Below are positions 23,497-34,880 of a DNA stretch of 64,000 nucleotides, piece by piece. The stretch covers positions 59,164,486 through 59,228,485 of the forward strand of contig CATQJL010000305.1 in assembly GCA_958299035.1 (NCBI GenBank), read 5' to 3'. The notes under the pieces are model-generated. The model made no database searches, was not told the origin of the DNA, and was given only the letters and a program-made list of their open reading frames with translations. Every line of letters begins with the position of its first letter. The stretch's first letter is position 1. Origin of the DNA: Cylicocyclus nassatus (Eukaryota > Nematoda > Chromadorea > Rhabditida > Strongylidae). Made by a program: the position numbers and the translations under genes.

Positions 23497-25053
23497 TATC
23501 ATTCATTCTCTGACTAAGAAACGCGAGCACGCTTTACGTACATTACATTAACAAGTCCATGAATGAGCAGGGTCGAGCAAGAGTTGTGGCATACAAGCGC
23601 CGAATGCGACCCCCCCCCCACCAGCATTATCGTTTGCCTTCCGTAGGCATGACATATAGGCTCTAGCGTGCATGATTAGGCACATGTTCGTAGTTATAAT
23701 GTCGAATAACCACCATGGGCCAAGTTAAGCAAGTTCTGAGGATTCCCAATATTGGACCGCCTAAGTGAAGTAATTATTCTCAAACATGATTAACTATATT
23801 TCAAAAGTGAATTAGCTGACTCTTTTTATACTCAGTACAAAGACCTCTCCCTATCCATTGATACCATAAATCCTGCTTCACATAAACATCAAACTATGGA
23901 ATTAGCAGCAGGCCAAAATCGTTTATCCCATTTTTCGCTTCCAATTGCTGCGCTTTCACTAGCTTTTACTCAGAGCAAAGAAGATGAATAAGGCCCAAAT
24001 CACTCCCGTGAAAACGCAAGACTCAGTCTATCAAACTATATGTACTTCGTTCGCTAAAATTATTTTCGAAGACAAGTTAATGGGGTGTGGCACAAAAGGA
24101 CAGAGATTGGGCGGCCACAGCTTTTTAGGGGTTGTCACAGCTCATCAACTTACCTTCAAAGCATTCAGATCTCTGTCTTTATTTATGGTTGCTACTACTA
24201 GACCTTCTTCTCCACCCAGCACGAATATCATTCAAAATCGTTTTTTCTAGGGGAAATATAGTCATTTCTCCTTAGAGCTAAGCAATGGAAAACACTGCGA
24301 AAATATTGGATTACGGTAATATGCTATGTCTGCGCTACTACGTGAATCGCGAGGGAAAAAGGCAAGAACAAGAGTATATTCGATAGCCTAATCCTCGTAA
24401 CTTTCGTAACCTGAAGTGAGATTCCTAATGTGAGCAAAGAATTAGAAGTACTGTGTAATAAGGCAAAAAAGAAGTAGTTTACTTTGAAACAAAGTTAGCA
24501 TGTCCGAAAATAAACATCTCACTTGAGTGTCCCAATATCTGGAAACCTCAAAAGTCGCTGGAACTTGGCCCACAGGGGTTATTTAATATGCTAATCACGA
24601 AAGTAATGCTCTTAAGCTTCCAGAATTCTTTCAATATGCTTACTGTGCGTGTGCCACGGTAGGCCAAAACATGAGTGCTGGTATCTGCTGGGCCTATCAG
24701 ACATTGTTAACTAACATCATATCGCTAACATCACTATCACCTCAATAACGATCCCCCCCTTCTTCCTGACCCTTTTACGACCCCCCCCCCCCGGTTGTGG
24801 CATGTCACACCCCACTCTTGATCTTGACCCTGTAAATGAGTTCTAACGCATTTAAATTGATTTACTATTAGATTTCGTGGAAGGACATGTTTGAGCTCGT
24901 TAATCCACGCTGGCCTGAACAGGTTGTTTTACGAACTCCTAATAATAATTAATCAAAACGTACTAGAACTCCATGAACTAAATGAACTGTTATGCTTGTT
25001 GATCAAACGTCCGCAAAGCGTGCTCGCGTCTCTTAGTCAGAGAATGAATGATA
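23497..25053. mobile_element. Foldback/TIR element enclosing another element
   Basis: The left arm ATCATTCATTCTCTGACTAA continues through ACGCGAGCACGCTTTACG. The right arm reads its inverse, ending GTCAGAGAATGAATGAT. The inner element at 23568-24832 is inserted within it, so it is the older of the two. Confidence 0.6.
23568..24832. mobile_element. hAT-like foldback element with CAGGGTC ends
   Basis: It runs from CAGGGTCGAGCAAGAGTTGT to CACTCTTGATCTTGACCCTG. The flanks TGAATGAG and TAAATGAG look like an 8-bp target duplication with one mismatch. The element at 46957-48061 is a relative with a perfect 8-bp duplication. It includes poly-C tracts and no transposase. Confidence 0.65.
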
Positions 25054-25227
25054 AGTAAACTATCCAATCAAACACGTCGTCAATTACAGAAAGGAGCCCA
25101 ACCCTCTAAGAAAGAACAACAGCCTCAACCAAAGCCAAGATTAAGCTAGTGTTCACCTTAGCAGATGATAATTTGGTGGGTGCAGACACTCCTGTCAAAA
25201 GCTGTACTGCCTTACTTTTATAGTCAA

Positions 25228-25580
25228 CTAGTGACCCGGTTCCGACCTGACCTCATTATAAAAGTCGCAGAGGCTCTCATATGGTGACAGCTTGTTAGTA
25301 ATGGCTAGGCACTCGTCCTTCCAGTTGATTTTTGATTTTGGACGGCTATCCAAAACCCTTGGAGTGCCTTGCGCTAGGATTTCGGGTCCATGCGTCAGGA
25401 TTCGAACCTGCACTCCCACCTCCGCGTCGTCATGGCTTAACGTGCGATGCATGCCTAACGGAGTAGCTGCGGTGCCCTTGCTGAGACCAACTGTTCTTTA
25501 ATGGACGTGCATAGGGGGCAACCCATCTCGCCAATATACGTGTCTCCACATGATGTACATGTGACAAGGTAGACAACACC
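25228..25580 (-). pseudogene. Penelope-like element GIY-YIG endonuclease fragment
   Basis: Reading the minus strand from 25580 gives GVVYLVTCTSCGDTYIGEMG, matching the start of the GIY-YIG domain of Penelope-like retroelements, including the YIG tripeptide. After about 30 codons the frame shifts, and the downstream frame continues TPLGMHRTLSHDDAEV, then VQVRILTHGPEILA and INWKDECLAITNKLSPYESL to a stop at 25228. That order is typical of the domain in nematode Penelope-like elements. The Arg usually following the YIG motif (GRPL) is Cys here (GCPL). The frameshift and lost residue show it is dead. No reverse transcriptase part remains. Identification rests on recalled family motifs. Confidence 0.75.
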
Positions 25581-26213
25581 GTTTGATGAGTGTGACCAGC
25601 ATCAACGGTCTATTCTGTCTATTCTGTCCAGGAATGGAGCAGCAGAGGTGTGAAACTTAGACAAACTTAAGACAGGCTTATTGTTAGATGTCCTGTGAGA
25701 ATTTACATCGCATTGATAGGCTGGGCTTTTAAAGTTCATGTGAATGTATTAAGTCAGTGCAAAAGTTTTGTCAGTTTTTTTAAGTGATCCGCAAATCACG
25801 TACAGTGAAAATGACAAATATTTCACTTTAATCAGCTACTCTTTTGAGATTTCTCAAATTAATTTTTGAAAAGCCTTGGGATTTGGAAAAGTCGCATGAC
25901 TTATTACTCACCGAACACTGCCAAATCTTCAGATTGATGAGGTTTCAAAAGTCAGTTGTGACTATTACTGACCTTACAAAGCTGAGCGATTTTCGTTCAA
26001 AAGATGAAGATTTTGAAAGCTAAGGTTCATCACTGCGCACTCGTGAACTAAAAAATAATGCGATCTTACGCACACTATCGCATGTCGAGCCAGGGAAAGA
26101 CAACTGTTAGAAAGAGGAGGAGAAGTTTCGGATGGTACCTGATCTGCTTGTCGTTTCATGCTCTATAAGGTGAGAGTAGGAGGAGTATATATCTGTTCCT
26201 TCAAAAAATACAG
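25573..26213. repeat. Dispersed repeat, copy 2
   Basis: It is similar to 7908-8771, including GCTTATTGTTAGATGTCCTG and TTTCAAAAGTNNNTTNTGAC, with an internal deletion near 25820. It abuts the Penelope-like fragment, and the shared CACCGTTTGATGAG start may be an edge of that element. Confidence 0.55.
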
Positions 26214-26240
26214 GAGCCTGTAGTAATTTACCCCAGAACG

Positions 26241-26788
26241 TCACAACATAAACGAGCTAAGCTCACGACACTCATTGCAAATTACGAACTTAGCGCGAGC
26301 CTCGCAATGGTCTCCGCAAAACTTGCACGCCCACGGGCATCGTACCTTTGACGTGGTGATTGCTAACAGCGAGCACAGCCACTGCGCCACATCAACCAAA
26401 TTTGCTGGCAGGCCTTTGCAATGCATGAATGCAAAAGCTATCGTGCCATAACATGTAGGTCTACGAAGTCGTGCACTTACCTGAACGTGGATCTTCGTGT
26501 TCAACGCGGCCAATTCTTTCATTGGATCTTCTCGTCTTTCAATCGCCTTCTCGATCTCAACTGTCTTCTTCGAGACCTTCTTCAAGTTGACACCCTCAAT
26601 GTCACCCAAACGGTCTCCAAGCGGTGCAAGCAGTCTCAACGCGAACAACCCCCTTATTACAATTTTGTTGGCTTCTTCACTTTTTTCGCGTAAAATTTGC
26701 AGTGTTCCACTATCCACCTCTTTGATTTTCCCAAGCAATTCTAGTTACCTATCCGAAACATGTGATTCGCCATTAGAGCCCTTTCTTC
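26241..26788 (-). pseudogene. Unrecognised coding relic with Cys-rich C-terminus
   Basis: On the minus strand a frame runs from an acceptor-like TTCTCATTTTAG (ending at 26789) to a TGA at 26241, broken only by one TAA near 26752. The N-terminal part is helical and charged (LELLGKIKEVDSGTLQILRE, VSKKTVEIEKAIERREDP). The C-terminal part has a possible zinc-binding pattern, CPWACKFCGDHC then CNEC. A perfect donor, CAG/GTAAGT, lies at 26481/26480, so the front part may be a spliced exon of 308 nt. The frame nevertheless stays open through it. Its GC content and codon use look more coding-like than the surroundings. I do not recognise the family. It could be a host exon or a degraded element gene. 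Confidence 0.4.
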
Positions 26789-27785
26789 CTAAAATGAGAA
26801 ATCTTGTGACCTTGATTTCTGGAAAAAGCACAAATGCTCTCATACATGTGAAAAGGCGATAATGTGTTCCTACCCCCTTCACCCCAGGGCCGGAACCCAG
26901 CTGACCCCCCTTCACCCACGGCCGATGAGGAACTGGAAAAAGTGAGACTAAGAAATTAACATTTTAAGCAAAATTATAAAACTATCCACATTATTAAAAT
27001 CAAATTTAGTAATATTTTAATTCATAATATCATTAATATGATCATCAAAAACCTATTTGCAGGTTCACTGAGAAGTACGTCGGAAACTTGCCGCCTATTG
27101 TTCACTTTTGGAAAGACGAAAAAGCCTGGAGAAAAATTTACGTGTGGAGCCTTTGTGTATATATGTCAATGAAGTTATTGCTCACGTATTTGCTGAAATA
27201 ATAAGTGAAATAATAAATGAACTTTGACGATCGGTGCGCAGTTGAATTGCATTCTTTTTAAGAGGTATAAATTTTCTAAGCAGATGGCGGAATCCGTGTA
27301 AAGTCATTGAATGATTCCTTAAAAAGTCATTGTTCCAACTTTTGATATCATTTCTGAACTCCGAAAGAGATCGTAACATTTGCGTAGAGAAACAGGTGCA
27401 ACAGAAGCACCTATTACATCCAAGACTTTGTGTAATCAGAGTTAGTCTTACTGTCAAAATGCTTTAGCTACGAGGATCGTGGAGTTCTACAATCCGCCTA
27501 CTTGGACGATGATAAGGACGAGGAAGGACAGGCAGAGATGCATTTTTTCAAGTTGGAGCACTATACAAGAGGAGAAGGACAATCGTATATGATCATTGCG
27601 TGATTATTCTGAAAAAAATATTATTTTCTGTCGAAGAAGATTGAGAAATATAAAAGATCTTAGGAGGAAAACTCAGTCATAAATAGCCTAGTCTAGTGTA
27701 GAAGTCTACTTTCCATCCGCTTTCATAAAACATACAGCTTGCCAGGAGAAAGTTGGATTTAATCCTGCCAGGAAGGGATAGTTTT
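26789..27785. other. AT-rich region before the assembly gap
   Basis: Only short chance ORFs are present. No exon or clear element ends are seen. Confidence 0.4.
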
Positions 27786-28285
27786 NNNNNNNNNNNNNNN
27801 NNNNNNNNNNNNNNNNNNNNNNNNNNNNNNNNNNNNNNNNNNNNNNNNNNNNNNNNNNNNNNNNNNNNNNNNNNNNNNNNNNNNNNNNNNNNNNNNNNNN
27901 NNNNNNNNNNNNNNNNNNNNNNNNNNNNNNNNNNNNNNNNNNNNNNNNNNNNNNNNNNNNNNNNNNNNNNNNNNNNNNNNNNNNNNNNNNNNNNNNNNNN
28001 NNNNNNNNNNNNNNNNNNNNNNNNNNNNNNNNNNNNNNNNNNNNNNNNNNNNNNNNNNNNNNNNNNNNNNNNNNNNNNNNNNNNNNNNNNNNNNNNNNNN
28101 NNNNNNNNNNNNNNNNNNNNNNNNNNNNNNNNNNNNNNNNNNNNNNNNNNNNNNNNNNNNNNNNNNNNNNNNNNNNNNNNNNNNNNNNNNNNNNNNNNNN
28201 NNNNNNNNNNNNNNNNNNNNNNNNNNNNNNNNNNNNNNNNNNNNNNNNNNNNNNNNNNNNNNNNNNNNNNNNNNNNNNNNNNNNN
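27786..28285. other. Assembly gap (500 N)
   Basis: A run of exactly 500 N, a common placeholder for a gap of unknown size. It hides the left end of the TIR element that follows and could hide the first exon of gene D. Confidence 0.98.
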
Positions 28286-29390
28286 ATCAGTGGTATACAC
28301 TAAGCCACGCCCCTTGGTTGCTTTAACAGCGGGTACCTAACGATACACTAAATCCTAGCTGCTAGAACAGCTTACCTAGCTTGCTAAAGTGCTGCCACTT
28401 GCGATCCATGGAAAAAAGACAGTTGGAGGGAATCAAAGAAAATCGCGCGAATGAAAGCGCAGTTTTGTAACAACGTTAGAATGTCGTAGATTACCGCTAT
28501 TAGTTCGGTCATTTTTGAGCCAAAGGTATCTATGGGAAATCACATTGATAAGCACATCTTTCTATCTCGGGAAATTCCACATCCGTTATGGAAAATATAT
28601 GGAGCTACTGTTTTTTATCATGCCTATGTTTTCTGCAGTGTTTTTTGGAGCACTTCAAATTGCAGTGTTCCATAGTCATCCCCTTTTGTAGCAGCTAAAA
28701 TAGATCAAGTTATCCAATCAAAGCTATGAATTTGTTTTAAAACTCACTAAGAAGCGAAAGATTTTATCAAACTAATCATTCTATCGGTATACATTCATCC
28801 GAAATTGGCATAGCTCTATAATGTAGAATTTTCATTGATTGAAACAGAGCTAGTGGACTTCTCGTTAATTGATGGGTAGTCACGTCCTTCTCGAAGTTCC
28901 GATTCCTAATATTCTCGGCGAAGCTCTTCTTCCAATCGGTTTCACTTTTCATTGTCAAAGATGTAGTTGGAGCAGGAAACAAAGTAATATTATCTGCAAC
29001 TTATTTGCCAGTAGCATTTCCAAAAGTGCGCTTTCTCCATTAAAATTATGAAATTTTGGTTCATTGGAAATCTATAAAGTTTACTTTTTCGATTCCCGCT
29101 GGCATTATCGGTTAGGTTAGCTCATAAAAGCTTTACCCTGTAAATTTCATCACCGAATTTCTGGGTTTGTAAAATTGATGAAAACAAGAAGCAATGAGAA
29201 AACGTTGTGTACAAAATTGCGCATTCATTCGCGCATTGTTTAAATTTCCTCCAACTATTTTTCTGTGGGCCGAAAGCGCCAGCACTTTAGCGAGCTAGGT
29301 AAGCTGTTCTAGCAGCTAGGATTTGGTGTATCGTTAGGTACCCGCTGTTGAAGCAACCAAGGGGCGTGGCTTAGTGTGTACCACTGATGG
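28286..29390. mobile_element. Long-TIR element, left end lost in the gap
   Basis: ATCAGTGGTATACACTAAGC at the left is mirrored by GCTTAGTGTGTACCACTGAT at about 29370-29389. The inverted match extends over 100 bp inward, through AACAGCTTACCTAGCTTGCT. The interior has no clear ORF. Confidence 0.65.
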
Positions 29391-30504
29391 CTGGGTACCT
29401 AACGCCCACAGCTCGGCTGGGTACCTAACGCCCGCCCCCCACCCTACAGCCCTGTAAAGAAATGAGGTGCATGATTTATCGCCATAAGAGGTTAAAGCGT
29501 AACAAGACTTATGTAACAGCCTAATATTACGAGAAATATAGCAACGAAATTGTTCTCGATTGGCTCATTTTGCTCACAATTTTTGCTCATTTAGAAAGAG
29601 AAGTCCACAATGTTCATGACCGTTACGGTCTTTACTGTGACGTTGTTGGGCTTTTTTGAGCATGCTCAAAAATTGCAAAATTAAAACAATTCTCTCTATT
29701 TGCTTCTAGCCCTCGATCTTTTTCGTTTTAGTTCATGACAAAGGTGGCACTAGAATTTACAAAATTTTCTCTTCCAGACAAAAAGTAATTCCAAGATTTT
29801 TGATGACCTGCTTGAACCAACTTTGACCAATTTCCTTCAATTTCTTCTAACTCTCAATGTTTCTCACTATACTATATGGCAATGACACTCTTGTAAAAAG
29901 CATGCTTTCCTCTTTTAAGAAAAGATAATTATAAAAAAGTTCATTGAGAGAGAAGAAAGTTATGATTTTTTGAAAAAGTGGCGAACGAACTCTTGAACAC
30001 ACCTAATAGATTGACTTTTGGATCAAAGAGCCATGCGAATGCCTAACTTGTTGTTCCATTGAGCCAGCTTCATTGAGCATTCATATTTTCGGCTTTCCAT
30101 CGTTTTGCATCGTAGGCCTTCGAAAACTTGAGTTCGCTGAAATGATTTTTCATGTTTGGATTATAGTCAAATGGGATGAATCGGTGCCGAACAGTAGAAT
30201 AAAAATTTAATTTGTTGACTGAATTTACTTTTGTAATACGTTGAACTCAAGGCAGACTGTTTTTACAGCAGAAATCCAGCTTGTGTCAAGAACTAAAGAA
30301 GATCGCACAAAAGCATGCAACACAAGTACACTTGTTCGCTTTTCCCTTGGTCCATAAATTTTTTTTAATAAAGCTGACTGACTAGCATCTCTGGCTAGTG
30401 CATAGATTATTATAGTAGCTGAAAGCCTTATCCTGGAACCTTTTGTATTTGACACAATGTTTTTATGCGTTCCACTCCCGATTTGGTCATGCACTTGCTT
30501 TCAG
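29391..30504 (+). other. Upstream flank / intron 1 of gene D
   Basis: From about 30010 the sequence is similar to intron 1 of gene E (from about 37978), including the text around the Helitron insertion point. No ATGAGG-type first exon or TATA block like that of gene E was found between the gap and here. Confidence 0.5.
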
Positions 30505-32924
30505 TTGTTGCTTTTGGCTGGAAGTCAAGCTATCCCTCTGCCAGCGGATCAACTCTTTGGAAGTGAAGAGGTGGAGCCCTTCAACTGTGAGTTCTCTTTT
30601 TGACCAACCACATGTCTACGCAATAACCAGTTTTCCAGCCCGCGGAAGTGAAGAGAACGGTTTGTTTTTTTTTACTAATTTTGAATGCTTTTTCATAAGC
30701 TGGTGGGTCTAGACAACCCCACATCGCCTGTAAACGCGATCCAATCTGAGAACTGTTCGATTTCTTTTCCAATAAACTTACATTTTCACAAAAATCCCAT
30801 CTTTTTTAGCAAATGGTGACGATCTGCAAGGATACAGCGTCGAGTGTGCGTTTGCTTGCAACTTTACATGCTCACCTAAATACTGATTTATTTTAGTAAA
30901 CGGTCTGAATTCGCAAGAGGCCAGTGTCGAGGGCGCGTTTGATTGCTAACTTTACATGCCTACCTAAAGGAAACTGGTTTTTTATCTTTGTTTAGAATAT
31001 CAAAAACTTACCCGAAAACCTAATCTCATTATTTAGCTAGCACGGAAGACCCGCTCAAAAAGTACCAGATCAACATAGTGAGTTCAGATCCCTTTGGGAT
31101 ATATCTTTATCATAAGTGTTGGCAGCGCCATCTAAGCCTTTATTGTTAAGCTATCAAGCCAATTTGGCAGAATTTCATACTCGACCTCACTCAAGCACCC
31201 AAAAGTTGGACTTGCATTAGATAAGGACCAACACCTTCTGAGAGTTTTAAATGAGACCAAGTTGCAATATCTGAATATCCGCTACAAATAAAATTGAGCT
31301 TTTATATGAGACTATACTAGTTTGTTGTTATGGCTCCTCTTATTTGACATTTGCAGAATCCTGATGGCACCCTTGGAGAAATTGTGGTAAGCCTAGACGT
31401 ATTAGTTTATGTATATCCTCAAGGAAAGTACTCAGCACGTATTTGCAGGTTGATCCGGTTGATCCGGAACATGCACCACCTGCTCCACCTCAGGTAAAAC
31501 AAATTTTAGATGTTTGTCACCAATGCTTTTCAACTAACACTTGCGAGTGCCCAAGAATGACGATGATTTCGACCCTACAAAAGCCCTCACTCTAGATGTA
31601 GGAGTTTTTTTTAGTAGGAATTGCCCCACATGCCCATTCCCCATCTGCTCAAACCACATCAGTCTGTAGCTGAGAGTTTTATCAGTGTTTTGCGAGCAGA
31701 ATTTTTAGCTCTTGTAATTTCACAGCATATCCATATTTTCTGTACGAGTGAACTGGTTTCGCCTGAAGTTATGGTAACAATTTATTGACTCTGCATCTCA
31801 AAGGTAAAGCCTTTGCATAGGTGACGAGACTATTATCGAGATTCAAAAATTTATAGACTCATATCAATGCTACGCATACATCATTATTTTTCTTCGCAAA
31901 AATGCTTACAAGCATACTCAATTTTTGAGTTCAAAAGCAAAGCCTAGGTATCAATTTTTATTTGAAAAAAAGAGAAAAGTGAAGATTTGTTGCAGTTCGT
32001 ACTTTGTACGGACTACAAACTTTCTATCTAGGGCTCGGCACAGGTAGCTTACAAGCGAGCTGGATATCGTTTTCGGGACAAAAAGCAAAGGGGGTATAGT
32101 TTTTGTGGCCGAAAACACACAAAAATTGCGATGTTGTTTTTAGTAACGTTTCGTTTTCTTAGGGTTTTTTATGTTTAGGATTTAGAGTCAAAGCGTAGAA
32201 AAATTTTGCGGAATTTAAGGGGGACTTCGTTTTTTCCATTTCTGGAAAGCCACCTTGTGCCAAGCCCTGTTTCTAACTCAGGTTCGGTACTCATACAATC
32301 AGTAAAATAAGCCACTTGAAGAATATCGTTATATATCGCTTCAAACTATGTTCAGGAAGCGGAAAATAAGTTATTATTTCAGCTGTCATTCGATATCACA
32401 TAAATACTCAATGCTTCTCCCTGGTAACTCTAATTCACTTCTGCCATCCTTTTGCATCACTCATACAGTTGTGATGATGTCCAGCTGCTAGCTAAATCAA
32501 GTGTTCCATAGCAATATAAAGACCATTAAATCCGCATGGAGCCTGATGCAAAATCTTTCATCTTGACCATAATTCACAATTTGTTGCTGCTACTACCTTT
32601 ACTAATGCAAAGTCTCCTAATTTCAGGGAGTTGGATCTACAACATTGGCGCCATCATCACCGCAGCTACCGTCGGTACCGTCGGTACCAAAGAAACCGTC
32701 TTCAAAGAAGAAACCCAAAAAGAAAAACTCAAAGAAGAAGAAGGGAGGCAAAGCGAAGAAAGGAAAGAAGAAGGGAAAGGGGAAGAAGGGAAAAGGTTCC
32801 AAAGCGTCGGTGTGTAGTCCAGTAATCTTCGCTTGTTACTTTAAAACAAATATTGTAGAAGAGAAAGGTAGTGAAAAAGGTGGAGCTAAGGAAGAAGTCG
32901 GGCAAAAAGAAGAAGAGGAACTGA
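30505..32924 (+). CDS. Gene D: paralogue of gene E lacking a visible first exon
   Basis: Predicted exons: 30505-30586, 30639-30659, 30810-30845, 30897-30932, 31037-31077, 31357-31386, 31449-31493, 32627-32809, 32859-32924; 540 nt, 179 residues. The first visible exon encodes LLLLAGSQAIPLPADQLFGS, the end of a signal peptide as in gene E. Exons of 21, 36 and 36 nt in phase 1 follow, the two 36-nt ones sharing an NG...Q...VE pattern. Later exons are in phase 0, including VDPVDPEHAPPAPPQ. The 183-nt exon encodes a Ser/Pro stretch and a Lys-rich block. The last exon (KRKVVKKVELRKKSGKKKKR) ends TGA. The donor after 30932 appears as GCGCGT rather than GT, so that exon may be skipped or damaged. Without exon 1 the gene is either incomplete in the assembly or a pseudogene. 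Confidence 0.6.
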
Positions 32925-33462
32925 AACATGCACTTTGTCTCAAGCATGCCTTGTGAGTACATAGATCTTTCCTACCATCAAACGCAACATTTGCAAACAT
33001 TTCGAGCAGTGATTGCTCAAATCATTTATTTCACCGTTTTAAATATCGCTAATTCTTTTATATTTTCTAGGACAAATCACATGCGTTTCGATTCCAACAT
33101 CCCAAGAGAGATAAACTGTTGTTTTGTTTTTGTTGTTTCACATGATACAGGTATTTCGTAACTACAAAGTTACAAATGGTAGTAGGCCACGCAAAATGGA
33201 AAATCCCACTTTCATCCCTAGTAAACTCAAGTGCAGTCAATTCTATTAAAATTCCCACAATCTGAGAATCTGCAAAAAGTGCAATAAGTTCTACCATCTC
33301 CCAGCTGCTTTCTTACACCTGTAAAATTTGAAGGTTCCTTGAAAAATTCTTGAGAATGTTATAATATTTTAAAATGTCATTTCTTTTTAATAGGACAATG
33401 GGAGACTTCGAGCATACATGGGACTTCCAGAAAAAGGTACTCGTATGTCAGCCATGATGGTA

Positions 33463-34175
33463 TTAGGTTGGCTAAAAAATAAGTTCGGTCGTTTTTAGCG
33501 GTTTGTAGAATGTCACAAATCAGTTTTTGTGTGTATGTATGGTACCACTGAAAAAGCAAATTAAGGAGAATCGGAAGGTTAACTCTATTTTCTCAAAAAT
33601 AATTTTTCTGATTATGAAATGATGAGGGAAAGAAAATTGGTCCGATTTTTTCCTCAAAATTTCGAAAAATCACGCTCCGAAAAACGAACTGATCAGGTGT
33701 AAAGTGTAGGTTCGCTACCGACACAGCAAATTTTTGAATTTCCAATCATTTGCATGGCCTAGATGGTCAAATTCGAGTTATCTGGAGTGCCCAAAATTTG
33801 ACCTTCGCGTGCAAATGCCTGGAGATTTTTACAATTTTGACTGCAGAAAATCAGAAACAGCACGTCACAATCTCTATTGTGGTTCGCCACCTAGCAAAAG
33901 CTGTATGTACCCAGCCACCAAATTTCTCGCCTGTGTACTCACTGCAGGCTGAGAACGAAAGTTAGAAGTTCAAAAAAGCGGTTTTTTAGATGTCTGACCA
34001 TATAAGCTTATAACTGTTTTTTTGCTTACACAAAATTCTTGACTATTCATTATTTAAGAGTAAAGGCTTGAGGCTATCTTCTCACGAAAAAATCTTAGCT
34101 GAACAGGTGTTACTTGAATTGTTATGAAGCTTTGAATTTACATGTCAAAACGAACTTATTTATTAGCCAACCTAA
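33463..34175. mobile_element. Mariner-like element, non-autonomous
   Basis: The left end is TTAGGTTGGCTAAAAAATAA, and the right end read in reverse is TTAGGTTGGCTAATAAATAA. Both ends are flanked by TA. At about 713 bp it is too short for a full mariner, and no transposase frame is visible. It lies beyond the gene D 3' end. Confidence 0.75.
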
Positions 34176-34273
34176 TAATTTCATCTTTCACGGCTTTACT
34201 AAAGTTTCGCAAAATTTCAGTCAAACTCGAGCACGACATACTCTTTGCTTCAAAGATCGGTGCCTGGAAGAGG

Positions 34274-34425
34274 TCTGGTTGAAGTACTCCTTGACCTAAT
34301 TAAGGAAGGCTAGAAAATGATCAGAGAGCATGTCCGCGAAGGAGGCGCAACTGCGTCGCGGACGCGAGCAGTCGCCTCTTAGGTCATGACGCCTCGCCTT
34401 CTAGCAGCTGATCTGGTTGAAGTAC
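34274..34425. mobile_element. MITE family 1, degenerate copy
   Basis: The CTTGACCTAATTAAGG and CTCTTAGGTCATGACGCCTC blocks and the CGCGGACGCGAG interior match the family. The end motifs (CTGGTTGAAGTAC) are altered. Confidence 0.5.
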
Positions 34426-34431
34426 AGTCTT

Positions 34432-34880
34432 TGACGAAGGCGCTCACCAAATAAACTGAGCACATGCGAGTCTGGCGCGCAGACCGCGAGCAGTCGACAC
34501 GTTATGCCTGGAGCGCGTGATGCAACTGCTAGCCGATCGCCTTTGGGTCCAGACACTGTTTTTTTGTATTCTAGATGGTATTTTCCTATATTCTGAACTC
34601 TTCCCATCGCTTTCACTTGGAGGTAGGCTGCTGTTAAACTTTACCCGTTATACATGTCTTGTCCACTTTTGCATGCATGGCTACAATCATCGTTTACTTT
34701 ATAAATACGCTTTCATTAGTGCGTACATAGTTCTTTTTGGTCCCTTCTTGTTCTTCAATTTTTCACATGCACTCATTTCGCTGGTCATTTTTCTGCGCAT
34801 GCGCGCGCTCCATGGTTGGCAGTTGCCCGCGCGCGCCAGTCTCGCATGCGCTCAGCTTATTTGGGTGATCGCCTTCGTCA
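34432..34880. mobile_element. TIR element (TGACGAAGGCG ends)
   Basis: The left arm TGACGAAGGCGCTCACCAAA continues through GCGAGTCTGGCGCGC. The right arm is its inverse, GCGCGCCAGTCTCGCATGCG to CGCCTTCGTCA. A 137-codon frame inside it is hydrophobic but has no support as a gene. Confidence 0.65.

Noticed and set aside
25380..25450. Possible tRNA or tRNA-derived SINE on the minus strand (GGTTCGAATCC B-box)
   Set aside because: The motif falls in the codons for QVRIL of the Penelope-like endonuclease frame, and no cloverleaf could be drawn.
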